A stretch of DNA of 64,000 nucleotides from Flavobacterium pisciphilum (GTDB taxonomy: Bacteria; Bacteroidota; Bacteroidia; Flavobacteriales; Flavobacteriaceae). How positions within the stretch are numbered: the first letter of the stretch is position 1; every line of letters begins with the position of its first letter. The DNA lies in assembly GCF_020905345.1 (NCBI RefSeq), contig NZ_JAJJMO010000001.1, positions 248,001-312,000 of the forward strand, in the 5' to 3' direction. Positions 52,970-59,990 of the stretch are shown piece after piece. A program made the translations under genes and the position numbers. A model generated the notes under the pieces. That model did not search any database, had not been told where the DNA came from, and saw only the letters and a list, made by a program, of their open reading frames with translations.

Positions 52970-54184
52970 TTATCGAATTAATTTTAGATATGCGCTATAG
53001 ATATCATCCTTAAGTGAAGTTCGCATATAATATACATTTTCTTCTTTTTCTTTTAAACTAAATTGAATTAAACCAGCATCACAATAGTAATACAACAAGT
53101 TATCATCGTCATCAGGAAATTCAATATTTGAAACAGGTAAGGTTGTTAATTTTATTTGGAATACAATTTCACCATTTGCTAAGTCTAGCTTAAAAAGTTT
53201 TCCTTTACGAGTATACCCCCAGATAAAATCATTATCCTCAGTAATGTATTCAACATTATCCCCTTCAAAATCAGTTTTCCATATCTTAGTTCCTGTTTTT
53301 GAATCAACAGAGTATACAGAAGAAACTTTAGAGCCTGGTGCTGCAAAATACAGTATCTTGTCTTTACACAATATGCGTTCCTTAATATTGTATTGATTTT
53401 CATCTAATTTAAATTGCCATAAAACATCTAGTTTATTAGGACTTAAAGCAAAAAGCATATCTTTTTCATTTGCTATAAATACATTTTCACCATCTGTTAC
53501 TGGTTTTCCATTCATGGCATGCTCAAAACTTTTTTGGTTAAGAATTTTTCCTGTATTCGCTTCAAAACTATAGATATTCGACGCGCTTTGGGTAAAAATT
53601 TTATTATCAAAAGAGAGTACTGGAATATCGTTATTTGGAGAATCCAGCTTGTGACTCCATAATAAGCTACCATCTTTTATATTAAGTGCATATATAGTAC
53701 TGCTTTGATTTTGATTTTGAGCAGTTATGTACAGCTTCCCATCATTTATGATTGGAGCTTGATCTTTTAGAATAATTTGATCTGTAATATTACCTAACCT
53801 TGACTTCCAAAAAACATCACCGCTTAGGTTGTCTATTGCAAAAATTTCACCGTTTATAAATGGAACGTATACTACCCCATCATGTAATGTTACTTTATTT
53901 GCGCACATTTCAGTATTAGAATCTGTGGCTTTTGCGGTCCAATTAATATCTTCAGTTTCAAAATCAAATGAAAAAATGGAGCCATCATAATCATAAATTA
54001 AGATTGATTCTTTATTTAACGGAGCTTTTTTAAGCGGATTTATAACCTTATTAGTGACCATTTCATTAAGAGCCAATTCATTGTTAGAAGAATTTGTTTT
54101 ATCAGGTTGTGACACCGTTGAAATTTGCCCAAATATGTTTATAACAGTAAATACAAATAAAATAGTTATTAGTTTTCTTTTCAT
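52970..54184 (-). CDS. PQQ/BamB-like beta-propeller protein, exported
   Basis: 404 residues. Signal peptide about 1-19 (ending IFGQ). At least six PQQ-enzyme-type blade repeats are seen, each with an A-x-D/N-x-K-x-G-x-x-x-W core: IFSFDFETEDINWTAKA, IFAIDNLSGDVFWKSRLG, IYALNIKDGSLLWSHKLD, IYSFEANTGKILNQKSF, LFALSPNKLDVLWQFKLD, VYSVDSKTGTKIWKTDFE and LFKLDLANGEIVFQIKL. There is no PQQ catalytic site, so it is more likely a BamB-like binding or assembly protein, or a secreted propeller of unknown role. It is probably monocistronic. Confidence 0.82.
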   Translation of the reverse strand: MKRKLITILFVFTVINIFGQISTVSQPDKTNSSNNELALNEMVTNKVINPLKKAPLNKESILIYDYDGSIFSFDFETEDINWTAKATDSNTEMCANKVTLHDGVVYVPFINGEIFAIDNLSGDVFWKSRLGNITDQIILKDQAPIINDGKLYITAQNQNQSSTIYALNIKDGSLLWSHKLDSPNNDIPVLSFDNKIFTQSASNIYSFEANTGKILNQKSFEHAMNGKPVTDGENVFIANEKDMLFALSPNKLDVLWQFKLDENQYNIKERILCKDKILYFAAPGSKVSSVYSVDSKTGTKIWKTDFEGDNVEYITEDNDFIWGYTRKGKLFKLDLANGEIVFQIKLTTLPVSNIEFPDDDDNLLYYYCDAGLIQFSLKEKEENVYYMRTSLKDDIYSAYLKLIR

Positions 54185-54792
54185 TTTTTAAATTTTGCTT
54201 CTGATTGTAATGCTTTATTTTAATGCAAGTAAATATATACAAAAAAGCTCTGGATTTCTCTGAAGATTCGCCTTAGTAGAAGAAATAAGACTCGAACTCA
54301 AATCTACAGTGCTGTATATTAATTAAGTATATTAATAATTAGTTATTCATCTTGCAATGATTTTAATTCACAAGAATCATTTTACTACTAATGCAATAAT
54401 CTTTTAAAAATAGACAAAGTGTCAATGATTGGTTTATCACTATTTATATTACCGTGAATTCCCTTATTTTACTCATAAATAATAGAAAATAAACAACAAT
54501 TAAAAATGTGAAGTAGAATAATTTATTTTTAGTCAATATTATAGAGATGGGGATTTGTGTATTTTGTAAACTCAGTAGATTTTTAGATATGAAAAATATT
54601 TAAATTCTATGCAACACCAAGTAAATGCTATCTTCTTACATATTGCAACTATTTTGTTGGCGTTTTTTTATGAAAAACTTTACAAATTAGCTTGTATGTT
54701 TTATTTGTAGTTGTATATTCGTATTAATATTGATTACGAATCACCCTCTCCTTCCTACAAGAAGTAAATCAAAAAAAGTACTTTTATAGTGC
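54185..54792. other. gene-free spacer before the secretion cluster, about 610 bases
   Basis: It contains a decayed copy of the shared hairpin at 54241-54263 and a tRNA-like scrap at about 54270-54310. Further right are TATGTTTT and TATATTCG, near-matches to the -7 consensus (around 54695-54720), which could start the hcp leader RNA. No gene is seen. Confidence 0.4.
54241..54263. repeat. decayed copy of the shared hairpin
   Basis: AAAAAAGCTCTGGATTTCTC then TGAAGATTCG: the right arm has lost its complement to the left arm and the T-run. Confidence 0.5.
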
Positions 54793-54868
54793 AAAAAGGG
54801 GGTATTCTAAAATCAATTGGAATATCCCTTTTTTGTTTATACTAGTCAAACAACAAAAGGGATATTCT
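54793..54868 (+). promoter_or_regulatory. leader with two mutually exclusive hairpins before hcp
   Basis: Three segments: A (54793-54808, AAAAAGGGGGTATTCT), B (54819-54838, GGAATATCCCTTTTTTGTTT) and C (54852-54868, AACAAAAGGGATATTCT). B can pair with A, forming a hairpin with a T-tract that looks like a terminator, or with C (GAATATCCC with GGGATATTC, nine perfect pairs), forming an antiterminator. Both use the same B strand, so they exclude each other. No plus-strand gene upstream needs a terminator here. Confidence 0.5.
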
Positions 54869-54905
54869 ACAAAAAAACAATTTTAACAACTTAATTATTT
54901 TTATT

Positions 54906-55301
54906 ATGGCATTTAAAGCAATTTTAGAATTCGAAGGAAACGAGTACCAGGTATTATTTTCAAAAGTAGATATGTTAAGACATACTGATGGTAAAGGAGC
55001 TGTTTCATCTGAGATTAAAGGAGGTAGATTAAACGTAAGAGTTAAATCTACAGACAACACTACCGTTATTGAACAAGCAGTAAACAGCCAGCACAAGCCA
55101 GTAAGCGGAAAAGTAAAGTATTTTAAAGCTGATTCAGAGCAAGTAATGAAAGAACTTTCTTTTGAAAATGCATTCATTGTATTCTTTAGTGAGCAATTAG
55201 ATGCTTTGGCAGAAACTCCAATGGTAACTGAGATCACTTTCTCTGCTGAGAAAATTACATTAGGTAATGCAACATTAGATAACAATTGGGCTAAAATTTA
55301 A
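54906..55301 (+). CDS. tssD: type VI secretion tube protein Hcp (TssD), Bacteroidota type
   Basis: 131 residues forming the Hcp beta-barrel that stacks as hexamers into the secretion tube. The N-terminus MAFKAILEFEGNEYQVL and the sections SSEIKGGRLNVRVKSTDNT, FENAFIVFFSEQLDA and EITFSAEKITLGNATLDNNW match the short Hcp proteins of subtype iii systems in Bacteroidota. No signal peptide, as expected. The gene has its own terminator, so tube protein can be made in excess of the downstream vgrG cargo genes. No sheath or baseplate genes lie within the window. Confidence 0.9.
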   Translation: MAFKAILEFEGNEYQVLFSKVDMLRHTDGKGAVSSEIKGGRLNVRVKSTDNTTVIEQAVNSQHKPVSGKVKYFKADSEQVMKELSFENAFIVFFSEQLDALAETPMVTEITFSAEKITLGNATLDNNWAKI

Positions 55302-55320
55302 TTTTTCCTTATGATAAGTA

Positions 55321-55352
55321 AGAAGCGGTATAATACCGCTTCTTGTTTTTTT
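55321..55352 (+). terminator. terminator after hcp
   Basis: AGAAGCGGTA / TACCGCTTCT arms with a three-base loop and a T-rich tail, 20 bases past the stop. Confidence 0.9.
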
Positions 55353-55462
55353 ATTTACATTTTTTTCAAAAAAAACATTCAACAATATCACTTCTATTTT
55401 CAGAACATGATATCTTTTAGCTTAAAATTTAAAAAAAAATAAACCAATAACTAAACATAATC

Positions 55463-57304
55463 ATGGTCATTCCTAAAATAATATTTGGTATTGATAGAAA
55501 AGAAATCTCACACTTCACTACTATCGAGCTACACCAAACCATTAATAACCACCATCATTTTAAAATTAGTGTTCCGCATTCTGTGGTCGAAAAACCAAGA
55601 GCATATACTATAGAAAGTGCTCAAAAATGGTTGGGAGGCGTATTACACATTGCCTTTGAAAACAAGAATAATTTTTTAGGAATAGTAACCAATATTCAAT
55701 ATTCTCAAGAATTAGGACATGTAGGAAGCCAAATTATTATTTCGGGTTATTCCAAAACCATACTTCTTGAATCGGGATCAAAGCTCAGTTCGTGGGAAAA
55801 CACCAATTTGCAAGATATCATTGAGGAAGTAATAAAAATAGCAGCTGGTGAACAATTGCAAAACGAAATTAAACCTGAGTTTAGCAGCAATTTATACTAT
55901 CAAACCCAATATCTTGAAACTGATTTTCAATTCATACAACGCTTAGCCAAACAATACAACGAATGGTTATATTATGATGGAGAAAAACTTTTTTTTGGTA
56001 AACCAAATGCCAGCACACAATTTACTAAATTGATTTACAACAAGGATCTTTATAACTTAAATATTTCTGTTCAAGCAATTCCTAACCAATTAGAAGCGTA
56101 TACTTATAATGAAGATGTAGACAAACTATATCAAGCCAAGACCGGAGATCAAATAGAAGGTTTCCCAAGATTGGGTACTGATGCCATAACCGCTTCTCAA
56201 AAACTATATACTACACCGTCATTAGAATATGGAAGAATTGCCACTGGTGACGATATGTATTTGCAAATCATATTGCAAAACCGACAACAAAGCGCTGTAG
56301 CAGAATCTAATTTTATAACTGCAACTAGCCGCAATAGAAGTCTGCGAATAGGCATGAGCATTAGCATAGATGCCATGCAAGTAAAAGACAAATTAGCTGC
56401 ATTTAACAGCGGACAAGATATTAATAAAATCAACTACGAAACCAATGAAGTAGGTATCTATATCATCACCGAAATAACCCATAAAGCCAGTGACATAGGC
56501 GAGTACGAAAACAGTTTTAAAGCGATACCTGCCAAAATACGCAAGTTACCTGAGCCAAACATCGCCTTTCCTATAGCTCAAATGCAACAAGCTGAAGTAG
56601 TAGCTAATGACGACCCAAAAGGGCAAGGTAGAATACGTGTAAAAATGTTATGGCAAGCCACTAAACAACAATGTACTCCATGGTTACGCGTAATGACACC
56701 TGATGCAGGAGCTAGTGGTGAAGTTAGCACCAACCGTGGTATGGTTTTTATTCCCGAAGTTGGCGATCAGGTCATGCTAGGTTTTCGCTATAACGATCCT
56801 AACAGACCATTTGTAATTGGTAGCTTATTTAACGGTAAAACAGGTACTGGGGGTGATTTAAAAAATAACATCAAAAGTATTTATACACGCACAGGAAGCA
56901 CAATTACTTTTGACGAAGGTGATTCGAGTATTTTGGTAAAAGACCCTTCTGGCAACAAGTGGTTTATGGATGGTAATGGGAATATTGAGGTTACAGCCCC
57001 AAAAAACATAACCATTAATGCAGGAGAAAGTATAATTATGTCGGCAGGACAAAATATTGTGGCTACTGCACAAAAAGATATAAATGTTATTGCTGGAGAA
57101 AGCATCACGGAGATAGCAAGTGAAGATTATAATCTTACAGCAAGTAATATTATAGAAACGGCTTTAGTGGGAAGAAATTCAAAAGCTAAAAGTATTACTG
57201 AAAACATGGAGATAGGTTCTTACATAAGCACAAAAGAATCTATAAATGTGGAAAGCGCCAAAGAAGTAAATATTAATAGCGGTAAACAGGTAAAAATGCA
57301 GTAA
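55463..57304 (+). CDS. vgrG: type VI secretion spike protein VgrG (TssI)
   Basis: 613 residues. A gp27-like hub (about 1-360: LEYGRIATGDDMYLQIILQNRQQSA, GIYIITEITHKASDIGEYENSF) is followed by a gp5 OB-fold (about 375-455: GQGRIRVKMLWQATKQQCTPWLRVMTPDAGASGE, FIPEVGDQVMLGFRYNDPNRPFVIGSLFNGKTG). The C-terminal beta-helix needle (about 480-613) has repeats of INAGESIIMSAGQ and INVIAGESITEIAS type. It trimerises on the Hcp tube and carries effectors through PAAR-type tips. There is no fused toxin domain; it ends in the needle. The next gene starts two bases after its stop. Confidence 0.93.
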   Translation: MVIPKIIFGIDRKEISHFTTIELHQTINNHHHFKISVPHSVVEKPRAYTIESAQKWLGGVLHIAFENKNNFLGIVTNIQYSQELGHVGSQIIISGYSKTILLESGSKLSSWENTNLQDIIEEVIKIAAGEQLQNEIKPEFSSNLYYQTQYLETDFQFIQRLAKQYNEWLYYDGEKLFFGKPNASTQFTKLIYNKDLYNLNISVQAIPNQLEAYTYNEDVDKLYQAKTGDQIEGFPRLGTDAITASQKLYTTPSLEYGRIATGDDMYLQIILQNRQQSAVAESNFITATSRNRSLRIGMSISIDAMQVKDKLAAFNSGQDINKINYETNEVGIYIITEITHKASDIGEYENSFKAIPAKIRKLPEPNIAFPIAQMQQAEVVANDDPKGQGRIRVKMLWQATKQQCTPWLRVMTPDAGASGEVSTNRGMVFIPEVGDQVMLGFRYNDPNRPFVIGSLFNGKTGTGGDLKNNIKSIYTRTGSTITFDEGDSSILVKDPSGNKWFMDGNGNIEVTAPKNITINAGESIIMSAGQNIVATAQKDINVIAGESITEIASEDYNLTASNIIETALVGRNSKAKSITENMEIGSYISTKESINVESAKEVNINSGKQVKMQ

Positions 57305-57305
57305 T

Positions 57306-58649
57306 ATGGCGGGAGAAGGCGGAAATATAATACGTAACATATCTGGAAAATCTTATAAGGAAGCAGAGATGATTACAAAAGATGCGTCTAAAGGAGCATT
57401 GGACTTTAAATCACCAAAAGAGAATACTTTTTATGGAAAAGATGGTGGGAAAAAGTTTGCGGATTATGAAGAAAAAAAGAAAGAGAAAACATTGCTTGTT
57501 AAAAAAATAAAAGGCCCAATAGATCCTTCCACCAACAAAGTTGTTAATATCATAGAAAAAGGCAAAGCCTACAATTATGAAGTAATAGAATTTAGTAGAA
57601 CTCCAACGAAATCTGAACTTAAGAATCTAAAATGGGCAATACAATATGATGAGGGAAAAATGGATGATGCTCCAAAAGTTTTGGGTGAAGAAAAAATTTC
57701 CCATTTTGTTTCTTCAGAAAAGCAAGCTTCTAAAGTAAGGATATATGCTTATTTTGAAGCTCCCAGCAAAAATGTGAATGTGAATGTAACCATAAAAGGC
57801 TTTAAATTTCCCATGCTTATTATCCAAGGGAAACATAAAAAAGGGAAAAATGATGATAATACTGCCGTAGCATCAGATTTATTATATGGTGATTACCCTG
57901 AAAATGAAGTTGGAATTAAACGTCTGAAGAAAGAATTATATGAAGAAGAATTTAATAAAAGTTTAAAAGCAGAAAATAAAGACTGGTTAAAAACAAAAGA
58001 AGAAACGGCTGATTTAATAGCAAAGAATTTATCAGAAGTAAGAATTGAGAAGATTAAACAGTTTCTTAAAAAAGATAATGACCAATTGTTTTCAATATTT
58101 AGAGACGACATGTGGTATTTTGCTAGTGGTGATTTGAAAAATGTTGCTCAAGATATGGTTGATAAAGTCAAGGCAAACGCAGGAGGAGAATACTCAAATA
58201 CTACATTAACACATGCAGTAATTGCTCATGAAAAGTCAAAGGCATTTATTAAAGGAGTACAAGACACTGTAAAAAATTATATAAGCAGCAATAAAGGGGA
58301 AATTGATAAATTAGAAATAACAGATGACAAAAATGGTATACTATATCAACAATTAATTAAAAATAAAGTTGACAGACCTATATTTCATGATAAAATTAGT
58401 GGTTTAGGAATTACTATTAATGATGTGTGGGCATATCAAGTTTATATCACATCCTATAAAAGGAATGGCGATAATTATGAAATGAATTTAGAAATTATAT
58501 ACTGGGATCATTTTGGTTTAGATTATCCTGATATCCATAAATTCGGTAACGACATTTTTTCTGCTTGGTTTATTTTACAACACTTCCGAAGTTTTAAACC
58601 ACTAATTACAAAAATAGATATAGTACATAAATTCACAGGAAAATTATAG
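57306..58649 (+). CDS. candidate T6SS effector with C-terminal DUF3289-like domain
   Basis: 447 residues, no signal peptide. The N-terminal part (about 1-150) is lysine-rich, with an Ig-like module (YEVIEFSRTPTKSELKNLKWAIQYDEG and VRIYAYFEAPSKNVNVNVTIKG) of the type seen in secreted effectors of this family of loci. The C-terminal region (about 250-447) resembles DUF3289: FRDDMWYFASGDL, then GLGITINDVWAYQVYITSY, IIYWDHFGLDYPDIHKF and SAWFILQHFRSFKPLI. The DUF3289 activity is not known to me. Its position directly behind vgrG (two bases) and ahead of a small lipoprotein (three bases) is the classic effector-immunity arrangement. A structural or adaptor role remains possible. Confidence 0.7.
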   Translation: MAGEGGNIIRNISGKSYKEAEMITKDASKGALDFKSPKENTFYGKDGGKKFADYEEKKKEKTLLVKKIKGPIDPSTNKVVNIIEKGKAYNYEVIEFSRTPTKSELKNLKWAIQYDEGKMDDAPKVLGEEKISHFVSSEKQASKVRIYAYFEAPSKNVNVNVTIKGFKFPMLIIQGKHKKGKNDDNTAVASDLLYGDYPENEVGIKRLKKELYEEEFNKSLKAENKDWLKTKEETADLIAKNLSEVRIEKIKQFLKKDNDQLFSIFRDDMWYFASGDLKNVAQDMVDKVKANAGGEYSNTTLTHAVIAHEKSKAFIKGVQDTVKNYISSNKGEIDKLEITDDKNGILYQQLIKNKVDRPIFHDKISGLGITINDVWAYQVYITSYKRNGDNYEMNLEIIYWDHFGLDYPDIHKFGNDIFSAWFILQHFRSFKPLITKIDIVHKFTGKL

Positions 58650-58651
58650 AT

Positions 58652-59119
58652 ATGAAGAAAATAATAGTTTTTATTTTTTTATTTTTCATCATTTCGTGTT
58701 CAAATAAAAAAAATAAAATGGAAATTAAAAAAATACCTAACGTAGAGATTATCACAGGCTCAAAATCTAAAGTTGATTACTTTGAAGTGTATAACAATGA
58801 TTCATATTCAATGGAGGAAGCTATGTTAAAGATTAAAGATTTTTATAAAACAACTTTAGAAAATGATACAATTCAAAAGTATGAAGAATATCGATATTGT
58901 TTCTACACACATACATCGAATACAAAATACTCCTCTTTTATAGGAAACAATACATCAAATTTTGAAGAAGGAGGAATTCGTGATTGGGATAATCCTTTCT
59001 TTTATAATATGGATGAATATTTATTTGCAATGATATATCACGACAGTCAAAGTACAAATTATGTAATATATAAAAATAACATAATTGTTTTGGATGAAAC
59101 AGAGAATAATAAAAAATAA
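58652..59119 (+). CDS. small lipoprotein, candidate immunity protein
   Basis: 155 residues. The signal peptide ends in FIISC with the lipidated Cys16, then a Lys-rich stretch and a globular acidic part (TLENDTIQKYEEYRYCFYTHTSNTKYSSFIGNN, GGIRDWDNPFFYNMDEYLFAMIYHDSQ). No family is recognised. A periplasm-facing lipoprotein immediately behind an effector gene would protect the producer against a periplasmic toxin; this is inferred only from its position and localisation. Confidence 0.6.
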   Translation: MKKIIVFIFLFFIISCSNKKNKMEIKKIPNVEIITGSKSKVDYFEVYNNDSYSMEEAMLKIKDFYKTTLENDTIQKYEEYRYCFYTHTSNTKYSSFIGNNTSNFEEGGIRDWDNPFFYNMDEYLFAMIYHDSQSTNYVIYKNNIIVLDETENNKK

Positions 59120-59205
59120 ATGGATAAGCCAATTTAGAAGAAAAATTTGATCATTATCTAAAAGAAGTATTCTCTCAAGAAAAACAATTAAAAAATGACT
59201 TTTGA
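59120..59205 (+). pseudogene. remnant of a short frame-shifted coding segment
   Basis: An ATG directly after the lipoprotein stop reads MDKPI then stops. Shifting by one base near 59128 gives a continuous run ANLEEKFDHYLKEVFSQEKQ and four further residues, ending in TGA inside the start of the next gene (11-base overlap). The amphipathic, protein-like composition suggests the tail end of a deleted gene rather than chance. Confidence 0.35.
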
Positions 59206-59989
59206 AATAACACATAAAATAAACACAATAGTTAATGAAAATGTAAAAGAAATTCAAACTTCTTTTAATGTTACATTTCTTGCTTTAGAAAAAAAATCAA
59301 ATTTTAACACCTACGAAATTAATAAGACAAAAACCATTAATAAACCTGCTCATGAAAATACTTATTTAGCATTTCTTGAAAATTTAGATCAGCTTACCTA
59401 TCCCATTAAAATTCAAACAACAAGTAAGGGAGAATTTGTTAAGATGATAGAATATAAAGAATGGCTTGAAAGATGGGAAGAAAACACCGCTATTCTGATG
59501 GAAGAATACGACGATAACAAAAATGCTAAAGACATATTAGAAAGATTTAATCTAAATGTATATCATGAAAAAACGTTTACCAAAAATAAGTTTAAAGAAC
59601 CTTTTTGGAATTTAATTTTTTTTAATCCGGAAGTTGATCAGGAAGAGCAAACCAATAACACAGCAATTAATTGGAATATAAAATCTATTGGGAATTTAGA
59701 ATGTGTCGGAAAAACAAAATTTGTTATATCAGATGCTGGTGAATCTTTACTCTGTTTTGAATCTCAAGAAACCGTAAATGAAGAGTGTACTGAAAAGATA
59801 AATGTTATAACAAGCAATAAAAACAATCAAAAACAATATGCAGCAAACATAAAAGTAATTGCAACTTTAGATACTTCCCATAGAAAGATAAAATACAAAA
59901 GCGCAATTTTTGAAATTCAAACAGACGCTTTATTTCATTATAAAGAAGAGACATTTTTAAATATAAAAAGAGAAATTAATTCTAAATAA
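59195..59989 (+). CDS. unrecognised protein upstream of the PAAR-like effector
   Basis: 264 residues, no signal peptide or membrane segment. The N-terminal half is Asn/Lys-rich with ENTYLAFLENLDQLTYPIKIQTTSKGEFVKMIEYKEWLERWEENTAIL, followed by a helical stretch (EEYDDNKNAKDILERF) and a beta-rich C-terminal half (INWNIKSIGNLECVGKTKFVISD, KVIATLDTSHRKIKYKSAIFEIQTD). No family is recognised. It ends one base before the PAAR-like gene, so the two are cotranslated. By position it could be an effector chaperone or adaptor needed to load the giant PAAR protein; that is inference. Confidence 0.6.
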   Translation: MTFEITHKINTIVNENVKEIQTSFNVTFLALEKKSNFNTYEINKTKTINKPAHENTYLAFLENLDQLTYPIKIQTTSKGEFVKMIEYKEWLERWEENTAILMEEYDDNKNAKDILERFNLNVYHEKTFTKNKFKEPFWNLIFFNPEVDQEEQTNNTAINWNIKSIGNLECVGKTKFVISDAGESLLCFESQETVNEECTEKINVITSNKNNQKQYAANIKVIATLDTSHRKIKYKSAIFEIQTDALFHYKEETFLNIKREINSK

Positions 59990-59990
59990 T

